Positions 9,990 through 17,933 of a stretch of DNA of 64,000 nucleotides are shown here, in pieces. Below the pieces are notes generated by a model, which ran no database searches, was not told the origin of the DNA, and saw only the letters and a list, made by a program, of their open reading frames with translations. Position numbers and translations under genes: made by a program. Numbering within the stretch: the stretch's first letter is position 1; each line of letters starts with the position of its first letter. The stretch spans positions 22,062-86,061 of the forward strand of contig NZ_JAELTP010000012.1 of the NCBI RefSeq assembly GCF_016428915.1, written 5' to 3'. The stretch is from Pandoraea sp. ASV26 (GTDB lineage: Bacteria; Pseudomonadota; Gammaproteobacteria; Burkholderiales; Burkholderiaceae).

Positions 9990-10625
9990 TCAGCGTCCGG
10001 TAATCATCGTGCGCAGCGTGCGAGGCACCAGCGCGACCATCACGACGTGCACGGCAACGAATGCGACGAGCGCCGCCATCGCCAGGAAATGCACCAGACG
10101 CGCGCCCTGAAAGCCACCGAACAAGGTGCACAGCCAGCCGAGTTGCACGGGCTTCCAGATCGCGAGCCCCGACGCCACGAGCAGCACGAGGTCGAGCACC
10201 GCGAACAGATACGCGACGCGCTGCACCTGGTTGTAGTGACGGGGATCGTCGTGCGCGAGGCGGCCGCGCAGTGCGGCGAAGGCATCGCGCATCACGCCGC
10301 GTAACGTCACAGGAAAGAACCGGCGCGACAGGCGGCCGCTCGCGAGATTGATCAGCAGATAGACCAACCCGTTGAGCGCGAGCAGCCACATCGCGGCGAA
10401 GTGCCAGCGCAGCGCGCCGCCGAGCCAGCCGCCAAGGGTAATGTCGTTGGGGAATCGAAAACCGAAGATGGGCGACGCGTTGTAGATGCGCCAGCCGCTC
10501 GTGACCATCACGAGCACGGCCAGCACGTTAAGCCAATGGGTCACGCGCAGCCACCCGGGCTGCACCGGGCGGGACCGTACCGGGGGCTTTGCCGCAGGCG
10601 GAGCAGACTTCGTCAGAGTGGACAT
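9990..10625 (-). CDS. Cytochrome b561-type membrane protein, electron donor to the molybdoenzyme
   Basis: Integral membrane diheme cytochrome b of the bacterial b561/HydC type, 211 residues with four main hydrophobic helices. Candidate heme-ligand histidines lie in the first helix (WLRVTHWLNVLAV), in LRWHFAAMWLLAL, and in ARLVHFLAMAALVAFVAVHVVM. It should pass quinol electrons to the exported molybdoenzyme encoded 33 bases downstream. The start at 10625 is fixed by GGAGG six bases upstream; the ATG at 10637 four codons earlier would bury that site. Confidence 0.9.
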   Translation of the reverse strand: MSTLTKSAPPAAKPPVRSRPVQPGWLRVTHWLNVLAVLVMVTSGWRIYNASPIFGFRFPNDITLGGWLGGALRWHFAAMWLLALNGLVYLLINLASGRLSRRFFPVTLRGVMRDAFAALRGRLAHDDPRHYNQVQRVAYLFAVLDLVLLVASGLAIWKPVQLGWLCTLFGGFQGARLVHFLAMAALVAFVAVHVVMVALVPRTLRTMITGR

Positions 10626-10755
10626 GGAGACCTCCATCGCGGGGTTCGCGTCGATGGAGTCAGTGTCGCTTCAGGCCGGTGACGAAGTCCTCACAGAGAA
10701 ATAACGTTTTCGTGATAGTCGGGGTGACGGGAGATCAGCGACCGAAAGTCGGTTT

Positions 10756-11310
10756 TCACGCCTCGTCCGGGTCGACGGCCTTGCCGCCTTTGAGATAGGC
10801 GTCAAAGGTTGGCACGTGCGCGTCGAGCAGCGAGCGGATTTCCCTGAGCAGCGTGTCGTAGTGCGCCGTGAGATTCTGCGCGAACGGCGTGAGTTGAGCC
10901 CCACCACCGGACACCCCGCCGATATGGCGCGTGACGAGGGGCTCGCGGAATTCGTGATTCATCGCCTCGACGAGCAGCCATGCGCGTCGGTACGACATGC
11001 CCATGCGCCGCGCGGCCGCAGAGATCGACCCGGTCGCCTCGATGGCACGCAGCAACGTCAGACGTCCCGGCCCGAACACCGGCGTGTCGCCATCGCGAAG
11101 GCGCACACGCACGTCGTAGCTCGCCGCGCCCGCGGGCGCCGCCGCATTGGGCGCCGCTTCCAGCGCATCCGGCACTCCCAGCGCTTCGGCCGTGGCTTGC
11201 GATTCGCGCGCGGGCGCGTCGGTGGCATGGGTATCGGAGGCGTTGGCGGCTTGTGCGGTGTTTGCGCGGCTTGCGCCGCCGGCCTTCCCCTGACGACGCT
11301 CAACTGGCAT
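10756..11310 (-). CDS. ModE-type winged-helix regulator (single domain)
   Basis: About 184 residues. The first ~65 are a low-complexity Ala/Thr/Ser/Pro stretch; the rest is the ModE/LysR-type winged helix-turn-helix (FGPGRLTLLRAIEATGSISAAARRMGMSYRRAWLLVEAMN, wing VSGGGAQLTPFAQN). It lacks the C-terminal TOBE/Mop molybdate-binding domains of full ModE, so how it senses metal is open. The modABC promoter 5 kb away has a clear ModE box, the natural target. It overlaps the upstream CoxG-like gene by 11 bases, and is therefore in the same transcript. Confidence 0.87.
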   Translation of the reverse strand: MPVERRQGKAGGASRANTAQAANASDTHATDAPARESQATAEALGVPDALEAAPNAAAPAGAASYDVRVRLRDGDTPVFGPGRLTLLRAIEATGSISAAARRMGMSYRRAWLLVEAMNHEFREPLVTRHIGGVSGGGAQLTPFAQNLTAHYDTLLREIRSLLDAHVPTFDAYLKGGKAVDPDEA

Positions 11311-11929
11311 GGTTGCCCCACAGCACGATCAGCATCAGGATAAGCGCCGCCACGGCCCACGGCCACCAGCGCACCCGCTTGCCGCGCGCGGCCGACGTGT
11401 TGGCCGACATATCGGGCATGACGGTGTCCGTCCCGAGTGCTGCGGCCACTTCGCCGTCGGTGGCGACCGGGCCGTTGCCCTTGTAGTGCGGGGCAAGGGC
11501 GGCCGTCAGGCGCGTGAAAAACTCGTCAGCGAGCTTGCGGGCCGCGCCTTCGACCGGCGGGGCGTCCAGATGGGCGGAATCGCCGCTGAACTCCGCCTTC
11601 AGGTCATACGTCAGTAATGTGTTCATCGATCCCTGCGATTGCAACGTGAGCGCCGCGCGGCCACGCGTGTGTCCGGCCGAGGAGCCCAGTGCGTCGAAAT
11701 TCAATGTGTATGAGGTCGGCGCGATCACATCGGAGAGCGTGATGCGGCCGGTCCAGCGTCCGCCCACGGGCCCAGGCGAGGCGGCGATGACGATCGACCA
11801 CGTCGTGTCGTCGATGCGCTCGAGCGATTCGCAGCCCGGAATGCACCTGCGCAAGATGCCCGGGTCGTTCAGGGCGATCCACGCGACGTCTCGTGCCACC
11901 GGCAATTGCCGGCTGCTGTGCAGCTCCAT
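11300..11929 (-). CDS. CoxG-like SRPBCC protein with C-terminal membrane anchor
   Basis: 209 residues. The first ~150 have the SRPBCC/CoxG pattern (MELHSSRQLPVARDVAWIALNDPGILRRCIPGCESLE, later AGHTRGRAALTLQ), and the last ~25 are one hydrophobic helix (WWPWAVAALILMLIVLWG), so it is a tail-anchored membrane protein. CoxG is needed to recruit or anchor CO dehydrogenase-type molybdenum hydroxylases at the membrane, but no hydroxylase subunits are in this window. The link with ModE and XdhC suggests a role with a molybdenum hydroxylase encoded elsewhere. Confidence 0.85.
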   Translation of the reverse strand: MELHSSRQLPVARDVAWIALNDPGILRRCIPGCESLERIDDTTWSIVIAASPGPVGGRWTGRITLSDVIAPTSYTLNFDALGSSAGHTRGRAALTLQSQGSMNTLLTYDLKAEFSGDSAHLDAPPVEGAARKLADEFFTRLTAALAPHYKGNGPVATDGEVAAALGTDTVMPDMSANTSAARGKRVRWWPWAVAALILMLIVLWGNHAS

Positions 11930-12284
11930 TGCCCCTCCCCAAACGCGATGCGGTCACTCGTTGGTGTTGCGTCGGTGTTGCGGCGTTGTCTCGAACCTCA
12001 AAGTATTGTGACACGAGTCACCTCATGTCAAATCACCGACGCGCCCGACAGTGGGTGAAGCTCCACATGCGGCGGGAAGCGGGAAGCGGGAAGCGGAACG
12101 AAGTATCCGCGCATCGGCATATCGGTGCATCGGTGCATCGGTGTATCGGCTCAAATACAGCGCAAGCCGAGGCACGATATACTCGCCGGATCACATCGAG
12201 CGGTGAATGTCGGGCGGGCGGCCCTGTGTCTTGTGTCTTGGCCCCCATCGGGTGCCGCTCGCGTATTGGCGAAGGAACCGTACT
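11930..12284. other. Divergent intergenic region with short tandem repeats
   Basis: Region between the CoxG-like gene and xdhC. It holds a 14-bp palindrome GTGAC-ACGA-GTCAC at 12008-12021, three tandem copies of GCGGGAA near 12072-12096, and several degenerate copies of CATCGGTG at about 12111-12150. No gene is seen. The repeats lie 130-210 bases before the xdhC start and could affect its expression if their number varies. Confidence 0.6.
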
Positions 12285-13304
12285 ATGGACAGTGTCGATC
12301 TGGAAGTGCTGAAGTCGGCCGTGCAGTGGACCCGCGCTGGCTTTTTCGTCACGCTGGGCACCGTTGTACGCACCTGGGGCTCTGCCCCGCGGCCCGTGGG
12401 CTCGATGCTCGCGATTCGTGAAGACGGCCATATGGTCGGCTCCGTGTCGGGCGGCTGTGTCGAGGACGACCTCATTGCCCGCATTCGCGACGGCGACTGG
12501 CCGCAGGATCGTCCCCAACTCACGAGCTACGGCGTGAGCGCCGAGGAAGCGCATCGCTTCGGGCTGCCCTGCGGCGGCACGCTGCAACTGGTGCTCGAAC
12601 CACTAAGCGACGCCTCGCGCATTCCCGAACTGCTCGACGCCATTGCGCAATTCCGCCTCGTGGTGCGCGAACTGGACATGGCGACCGGTGCAGTACGCAT
12701 GGCTCCGGGCCATCACACGCCGCCGCTCGAATTCGACGGCATCCGCCTCATCACCTCGCACGGCCCGCGCCATCGCCTGATCGTGATTGGCGCCGGGCAG
12801 CTCTCGAAATACGTCGCCGGCATGGCGTGTGCGCTCGACTATCACGTGATCGTTTGCGATCCGCGCCAGGAATATGCCGACGAATGGCAGGTGGCAGGCA
12901 CCGAGCTATCGCGCGAGATGCCGGACGACCTGATCGTGCGGCTGCAACTCGACTCGCACAGCGCGGTGCTCACGCTCACGCACGATCCGAAGCTCGACGA
13001 CATGGCGCTGCTCGAAGCGCTCAAGTCCCCCGCGTTCTACATCGGCGCCATCGGCTCGCGCGTGAACAATGCGCGACGCCGCGAGCGGCTCTCGCTCTTC
13101 GATCTGAGTTCGACGGAAATCGAACGGCTGCACGGGCCGGTGGGCATGCACCTCGGTGCCCGCACGCCGGCCGAGATCGCGGTCGCGATTCTCGCCGAGA
13201 TGACGGCGATCAAGAACGGCATCGCCGTGAAGCAGACCTTCTCGGTCAGGACGTCCGAAGACATCGTCGACGGCGAAGCCTCCGAGTGCCAAAGCGCGGC
13301 CTGA
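12285..13304 (+). CDS. XdhC/CoxI-family molybdenum cofactor insertion protein
   Basis: 339 residues. The N-terminal XdhC/CoxI domain has FVTLGTVVRTWGSAPRPVGSML and GSVSGGCVEDDL, and the C-terminal Rossmann domain has LIVIGAGQLSKYVAGMACAL. XdhC proteins bind molybdenum cofactor, promote its sulfuration and insert it into xanthine dehydrogenase-type hydroxylases. Start ATG 12285 has GAAGGAA seven bases upstream. No hydroxylase gene is adjacent, so the client enzyme lies elsewhere; the divergent CoxG-like gene may serve the same enzyme. Confidence 0.9.
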   Translation: MDSVDLEVLKSAVQWTRAGFFVTLGTVVRTWGSAPRPVGSMLAIREDGHMVGSVSGGCVEDDLIARIRDGDWPQDRPQLTSYGVSAEEAHRFGLPCGGTLQLVLEPLSDASRIPELLDAIAQFRLVVRELDMATGAVRMAPGHHTPPLEFDGIRLITSHGPRHRLIVIGAGQLSKYVAGMACALDYHVIVCDPRQEYADEWQVAGTELSREMPDDLIVRLQLDSHSAVLTLTHDPKLDDMALLEALKSPAFYIGAIGSRVNNARRRERLSLFDLSSTEIERLHGPVGMHLGARTPAEIAVAILAEMTAIKNGIAVKQTFSVRTSEDIVDGEASECQSAA

Positions 13305-13365
13305 ATCTGCCGCTGAGCGGCAGCGTCGCGCAACGCAGCCCGTCGCACCTCATGGCCCGCAGGAC

Positions 13366-13399
13366 AAAAAAAGCGCCGCCATGTCAAACATGGCGGCGC
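13366..13399 (-). terminator. Rho-independent terminator for the gene at 13485
   Basis: A perfect 12-bp stem GCGCCGCCATGT / ACATGGCGGCGC with a 3-base loop; on the minus strand it is followed by a run of seven T. It lies about 85 bases after the minus-strand gene ending at 13485. Confidence 0.88.
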
Positions 13400-13484
13400 A
13401 ACTCGCTCACTCGTTGCTGAGTGTTACTGCCTGGGTTACCTCGTCATCCGTGTGGACCTTCACCTGACACGACGGATCGGCACA

Positions 13485-13931
13485 TCAGTCGCGCGGCCAC
13501 AGGAATGTTGCTGCGGCGTGCCCCTTCGCGGGCACATTCACATCCTTCGTCATGGGCTTGCCGTTATACGTCGCCTTCACGGTGTAGTTGCCTTCGGGCA
13601 GCTTCACGAGCATGAATGGCCCTTTCGAGCGCGTATCGAGCACCGTAGTTCCGCCGCGCATGATCTGCACCTGCGCGTCGGCAACGTACTCGTTCGCGCC
13701 ATCACCGCGTGCCGCCATCTCGATGGACAGTGGCCAGCGCGACGCCTCACGCTTGAACGCCCCGGATTCGTCGCTGTCGATACCGCCCGAGACATACGTC
13801 ACATTGCCCTGCTTCATCGATGGCGGCAGCGTGCCGCCCTGCGCATGAGCAACCGATATGCTGCCCAGACTGCCTGCCATGACTGCGGCCGTGGCCGCGG
13901 CCACCGACCAGCGTTGCCATTGTTGCCACAT
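13485..13931 (-). CDS. Exported protein with carboxypeptidase-regulatory-like fold
   Basis: 148 residues. A signal peptide (MWQQWQRWSVAAATAAVMAG ending VAHA) precedes a beta-rich domain with GPFMLVKLPEGNYTVKATYNGKPMTKDVNV, a pattern seen in carboxypeptidase regulatory-like (transthyretin-like) domains of periplasmic proteins. The start at 13931 is fixed by GGGAGG seven bases upstream; a longer form from 13949 would overlap that site. No catalytic residues are apparent. Monocistronic, with its own terminator. Function unknown; a binding or structural role in the periplasm is the most that can be inferred. Confidence 0.82.
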   Translation of the reverse strand: MWQQWQRWSVAAATAAVMAGSLGSISVAHAQGGTLPPSMKQGNVTYVSGGIDSDESGAFKREASRWPLSIEMAARGDGANEYVADAQVQIMRGGTTVLDTRSKGPFMLVKLPEGNYTVKATYNGKPMTKDVNVPAKGHAAATFLWPRD

Positions 13932-14060
13932 GTTCGACCTCCCGTTCATGTCATCACGATGCCGGATCGCACCGGTAACGTGGCCGCCGCAGTGTCGCGA
14001 CCGCCAACGCACCGGCACCCAAGGTAGTGCGTGGCATCCCGAGGGTGTCTCACACGGCGC

Positions 14061-15596
14061 TTAGCCGAGATCGACCGGGATGAAAATCTGTTGCCCGTCG
14101 CGCTGCACGAGCAACGCGACATTATTGCCCGCCTTCTTGAGCTTGTCGCTCAGTTGCGACGCACTCGTGACCGGCGTGCCGTTGAGCGACAGGATGATGT
14201 CGCCCGGCTGCACCCCCGCCTGTTCGGCAGGGCCGCCGACACGCGCCACCAGCAGACCGTTCGTGACCTGCGCCGCGCGCTTCTCGTCGGGCGAGAGATC
14301 GCGCACCGCAAGACCCAGCCGGCCATGCGTGGCCGAGTCGTCATTGCTCGCAACGTCCTTCTTCTCGCTGAGCGCTGCGACCGTCACGCTCACCTCCTGC
14401 TTCGCGCCATTGCGCCAGACCGTGAGTACCGCCTTCTGCCCCGGACGCATATCGGCAATCTTCTCCGGCAACTGCACCGAATCGTCGATGGTCGTGCCGT
14501 TGACCGCCAGAATCACGTCGCCCGGCTTCAGATCCGACTTCGCCGCCGGGCCGTTCTTGTCGATGGACGACACCAGTGCCCCGGTAGGCTTGGGCAACCC
14601 GAACGACTTCGCCAGCGACTGATTCACTTCCTGAATCGCCACACCGATCCGGCCGCGACTCACCTTACCGTACTGCTGGAGCTGCGACTTGACCTTCATC
14701 GCCATGTCGATCGGAATCGCGAACGACAAGCCCTGGAAGCCACCGGTGCGCGAATAGATCATCGAGTTAATGCCGATGACTTCGCCATTCAGATTGAACA
14801 GCGGCCCGCCCGAGTTACCCGGATTGACCGGCACGTCCGTCTGAATGAACGGTGTGTAGTTCTCGTCCGGCAACGCGCGGGCCTTCGCCGACACGATGCC
14901 CGCCGTCACGGTGTTGTCGAAGCCGTACGGCGACCCGATGGCCACGACCCACTCACCCGCCTTCGACTTCGACGGATCGCCAATCTTCACCGTCGGCAGA
15001 TCCGTCGCGGCAATCTTGAGCAACGCCACGTCGCTCGCCTTGTCGCTGCCCACGACCTTCGCCTTGTACTCGCGCTTGTCGGTGAGCTTGACCGTCACCT
15101 GACTCGCGTCGTCGACGACGTGTGCGTTGGTCAGGATGTAACCGTCCGGACTCACGATGAAGCCCGAACCGAGACTGCGCGTCGGGCCGCTGCTGTCGTC
15201 ACCGCCGTCGCCATCGCCACCGTCGTTGCCCGGCGCGCCGTAGAAGTGACGGAAGAACTGGAAGAGCGGATCGTTCTGATCCATGCCCGGCGGCATCGGA
15301 ATCGCTGCCGAGCCACGTGCCGCCGAAGGTTTCCCATCGTGCGTCACACTGATGTTGACTACGGCCGGTCCGTATTGTTCCGCCAGCTGCGAGAAGTCCG
15401 GCACCAGCATGCGCGGCGCGGTGTTCTGGGTGTTCTGCACGTTGGCGCCGGGCGTGGCCAGCGCGGCATTCGCATCGCTGACCATCTCCGAGGCGATCGG
15501 TGCCTGCCAATGCTGGCGCCCCGCGACGTAGCCGCCCGTCAATGCGACGAGCACGGCACTGGCAACCAGCGTACGAGTGAGCTTCGAGGTCCGCAT
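14061..15596 (-). CDS. Do-family periplasmic serine protease (DegP/MucD type)
   Basis: 511-residue envelope quality-control protease and chaperone. An N-terminal hydrophobic segment targets it to the periplasm. The trypsin-like domain has the triad His159 (TNAHVVDD), Asp189 (KASDVALL) and Ser262 (NPGNSGGPL). Two PDZ domains follow, the first around VSSIDKNGPAAKSDLKPGDVIL and the second around ARVGGPAEQAGVQPGDIILSL. An Asp/Gly-rich linker (residues 121-137) lies before the protease core. ATG 15596 has AAGGAG eight bases upstream. The promoter has a PmrA-type box overlapping its -35 region, shared with a divergent protease inhibitor gene. Confidence 0.95.
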   Translation of the reverse strand: MRTSKLTRTLVASAVLVALTGGYVAGRQHWQAPIASEMVSDANAALATPGANVQNTQNTAPRMLVPDFSQLAEQYGPAVVNISVTHDGKPSAARGSAAIPMPPGMDQNDPLFQFFRHFYGAPGNDGGDGDGGDDSSGPTRSLGSGFIVSPDGYILTNAHVVDDASQVTVKLTDKREYKAKVVGSDKASDVALLKIAATDLPTVKIGDPSKSKAGEWVVAIGSPYGFDNTVTAGIVSAKARALPDENYTPFIQTDVPVNPGNSGGPLFNLNGEVIGINSMIYSRTGGFQGLSFAIPIDMAMKVKSQLQQYGKVSRGRIGVAIQEVNQSLAKSFGLPKPTGALVSSIDKNGPAAKSDLKPGDVILAVNGTTIDDSVQLPEKIADMRPGQKAVLTVWRNGAKQEVSVTVAALSEKKDVASNDDSATHGRLGLAVRDLSPDEKRAAQVTNGLLVARVGGPAEQAGVQPGDIILSLNGTPVTSASQLSDKLKKAGNNVALLVQRDGQQIFIPVDLG

Positions 15597-15637
15597 GAGT
15601 CTCTCCTTACTGACGACTACGTTTGAACATGGGTGTC

Positions 15638-15670
15638 ATCGTAGAGCGCCTCCCTTAAGACAACCTTAAG
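15638..15670 (-). promoter_or_regulatory. PmrA/QseB-type box and -10 of the Do-protease promoter
   Basis: CTTAAG-N5-CTTAAG at 15654-15670, contained in a longer direct repeat CCTTAAGAC spaced 11 bases. This fits the PmrA consensus YTTAAK-N5-YTTAAK. On the minus strand a TACGAT hexamer (15638-15643) follows ten bases after the box, the layout of promoters activated by OmpR-family regulators. A regulator of that family is encoded at 17933. Confidence 0.72.
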
Positions 15671-15848
15671 ACCCGAGAAGTGACTCATCGAATGCGTTCG
15701 GGCGCCGTTCTGAGTGCTATGCGTTACGACGGCAGGCGTTTGAAGGGACATCTCGCGTGGTTCGGCTTGCGCGCGACGCATCCCGCTGCCTACGGTGGCG
15801 GAGTGGCGCAATTCCGCGTCGCAAGTTTTCCCTCTCAGGAGAATCACC

Positions 15849-16298
15849 ATGCCCACGACCGACACGTCACTTCGCCGCACGCCCATGGATCGCCGCTACC
15901 GTCACGTTGCTCGCTGGATGGGAAGCGCCGGCGCTGCGTTGTGTCTGACGTTCACGCTGGCGGCGAACGCCGCCCCCGGCAACGGGTCACGAGGCGATGG
16001 CACGGGCACGCAAGGCCCCGCCGATTCGGCGCAGGCGCAAGGTCAGATGCAAGGTCAGATGCCGGGGCAGATGCAAGGTCAGATGCAGAGTCAGAACGGC
16101 AGTTGCACGTCTGATTCGCCCGCCGATCGGGAGATCGTCGGCAAGTCGCTCACGCAAGCCAGGTCGATGCTGGAGGGCTGCCCGTGGCGCATCGGCATGC
16201 AGGACGGCAAGGCCATGCCCACCACGCGCGACTACCGCCCGGATCGCCGCACGCTCACGATTGAAAACGACATGGTCACCAACGTGACGCGCGGATGA
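15849..16298 (+). CDS. Exported I78-family peptidase inhibitor
   Basis: 149 residues. A signal peptide (RWMGSAGAALCLTFTLAANA) is followed by a Gln/Met/Gly repeat (GQMQGQMPGQMQGQMQ, about residues 60-80) and a C-terminal I78 inhibitor domain (IVGKSLTQARSMLEGCPWRI, TTRDYRPDRRTLTIE, VTNVTRG). The family inhibits serine proteases; the DYRPDR segment is its signature. Cysteines in GSCTS and EGCPW could pair. ATG 15849 has AGGAGA eight bases upstream. It is divergent from a Do-family protease and about 180 bases from a shared PmrA-type box, so it may limit protease activity in the periplasm under the same signal. Confidence 0.87.
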   Translation: MPTTDTSLRRTPMDRRYRHVARWMGSAGAALCLTFTLAANAAPGNGSRGDGTGTQGPADSAQAQGQMQGQMPGQMQGQMQSQNGSCTSDSPADREIVGKSLTQARSMLEGCPWRIGMQDGKAMPTTRDYRPDRRTLTIENDMVTNVTRG

Positions 16299-16426
16299 GT
16301 TCAGGCATTCACCGCAAGCGCGGTGCGTCAATGCACCGCGCCATGTCTTGCCGCCCCGGCACGATTGTTGTGACCGCCCAACGCATCGATGTCCGGCAAC
16401 GCGAGTCAATGGCGCGGACTCGATGT

Positions 16427-16452
16427 CTCGCGCGCCTCGTCAGGCGCGCGAG
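16427..16452. other. Perfect GC-rich hairpin at the end of the two-component operon
   Basis: CTCGCGCGCC and its complement with a 6-base loop, 15 bases beyond the kinase stop codon. There is no T tract on either strand; it may stabilise the 3' end or pause polymerase. A second perfect hairpin (GCGCGGTGC stem) lies at 16318-16341, just after the inhibitor gene. Confidence 0.5.
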
Positions 16453-16466
16453 CATCCTCAGGCTCG

Positions 16467-17933
16467 TCAAAGCACCGGCGGCGGTGTCGACGCCGCGCCG
16501 CCGAAGCTCACACGCACACGCAGCCCCTGGCCACTGCGCGCGTCGAACAGCTCCACGCGCGCGCCGTGCGTTTGCGCGATGTTACGCACGATGGCGAGAC
16601 CTAACCCACTGCCCTGCGCACGCGGCGCGTTCGTGTCGTCTGTGTCGTCTGTGTCGTCTGTGTCGTCTGTGTCGTCTGTGTCACCTTTATGGTCCGGCGT
16701 CTGAGCGCCCGACGGCGGCGCCGCATGCCCTTGCGCGCCCCCGTCTGCCGATGCCGCCCCTCCGCGGAAGAACCGGTCGAACACGCGCTCGCGCTCGGCC
16801 GGCGCAATGCCTGGCCCGTTGTCCTCGATCTCGACCACCGGTGCCGGCGTTGCCGCCACCAGACGAACATCCACATGACCGCCGCGCGGCGTGTATTTCA
16901 GCGCGTTGTCGACGAGATTGCCAAAGAGGGTCTGCAACGCGTTCGCATCGCCGCGCACGCGGCTGATGGCGGCCAGTGCCTCGGGGGCGTCCAGCCCGAG
17001 ATCGATCCCCCGGGCAACGGCCAGTGCCGCGTGATGCGCCACCACGTCGTGCAGCAATGGCGCGAGCGGCACCTCGACGAATGCCGTGGCAGCGCGCGCA
17101 ACATCCGGCTCCTGTCGCGCCAGCGTGAGCAACTGCGCCACCATGTGCGAAGCACGCCGCACGCCGTCACGCAAATCTCGCATCGCCTCGGCACGCTCCG
17201 TCTCGGTGTGCGCCCGGTCGAGCAATTGCACCTGGAGTTGCAACGCGGCGAGCGGCGTACGCAATTCATGTGCGGCATCGGCAACGAAAGCCTTCTGCTG
17301 CACAAGCGCCTCGTCGAGCCGACCGAGCAAGCTGTTGAGCGCGCGCACCAGCGGACGCACCTCGTCGGGCAACCCGGCCTCGGGCAAGGCTTCCAGCGCC
17401 CCCGGCGCCCGCGCATCGAGCGCCTTCGTCACGCGACGCAGCGGCTGCAAGCCACGCCCGACCACAATCCAGACGAGCAACGCCAGCAGCGGCATCGCGA
17501 CCACCAGCGGCAACAGCGTTCGTAGCGCCATCGACACGGCCAAGGAATCGCGGATGACCATCGGCTGCGCCAGTTGCACGACGTTGTCGCCCACGAGCGC
17601 CGCATACACGCGCCAGTCGCCTGCGGGGGTCTGCACCGTGGTGAAGCCCAGTTCGGCACGCGGGGGCAGCGGTGTGCGCGGATGCGAGTAATACAGCTCG
17701 ACACCGTTGCGGCTCCAGATCTGTATGACGAGACCCGCCGCGTCGTTGTGATCGCCCGGCACGCTCGAGAACGGCTCGGCAGGCAACGACAACGCCATCT
17801 GCTGCAACTGGAAATCGAACAGCGCGTTGGCTTCCGTACGCGCCTGACGGAAGATCGCAATGCCCGCGAGCAGCAGCGCCACCAACAGCGTAATCAGCAA
17901 CCCGACGACAAGACGGCGGCGAATCGAGCGCAT
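16467..17933 (-). CDS. Sensor histidine kinase (PmrB/QseC type)
   Basis: 488-residue inner-membrane sensor. Helix 1 spans about residues 8-28, a periplasmic sensor follows, and helix 2 spans 138-158. HAMP leads into the H-box AHELRTPLAALQLQ (His222), the N-box NLVDNALKYTPRGG, the G1 box EDNGPGIAP, the F box RVFDRFFRGG and the G2 box GSGLGLAIV. Between F and G2 is an unusual insert of about 45 residues including five Thr-Asp-Asp repeats, encoded by a 9-bp tandem DNA repeat. The start overlaps the stop of the regulator gene by one base, so the pair is translationally coupled. Stimulus unknown; the family senses cations, low pH or polymyxin-type stress. Confidence 0.94.
   Translation of the reverse strand: MRSIRRRLVVGLLITLLVALLLAGIAIFRQARTEANALFDFQLQQMALSLPAEPFSSVPGDHNDAAGLVIQIWSRNGVELYYSHPRTPLPPRAELGFTTVQTPAGDWRVYAALVGDNVVQLAQPMVIRDSLAVSMALRTLLPLVVAMPLLALLVWIVVGRGLQPLRRVTKALDARAPGALEALPEAGLPDEVRPLVRALNSLLGRLDEALVQQKAFVADAAHELRTPLAALQLQVQLLDRAHTETERAEAMRDLRDGVRRASHMVAQLLTLARQEPDVARAATAFVEVPLAPLLHDVVAHHAALAVARGIDLGLDAPEALAAISRVRGDANALQTLFGNLVDNALKYTPRGGHVDVRLVAATPAPVVEIEDNGPGIAPAERERVFDRFFRGGAASADGGAQGHAAPPSGAQTPDHKGDTDDTDDTDDTDDTDDTNAPRAQGSGLGLAIVRNIAQTHGARVELFDARSGQGLRVRVSFGGAASTPPPVL
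16631..16684. repeat. 9-bp tandem repeat inside the kinase gene
   Basis: Five perfect copies of GTGTCGTCT (16631-16675) and one degenerate copy. The unit is three codons, so a change in copy number keeps the reading frame and lengthens or shortens an acidic Thr-Asp-Asp tract in the ATP-lid region. Confidence 0.9.

Noticed and set aside
12060..12160. Possible CRISPR-like repeats
   Set aside because: Units are 7-8 bases in direct tandem without spacers; simple repeats, not a CRISPR array.
12033..12587. Minus-strand frame of 184 codons across the xdhC promoter
   Set aside because: Overlaps the real xdhC start antisense; no supporting features.
14031..15626. Plus-strand open frame of 531 codons opposite the Do protease
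   Set aside because: Shadow of the protease; no ribosome site or recognisable sequence.
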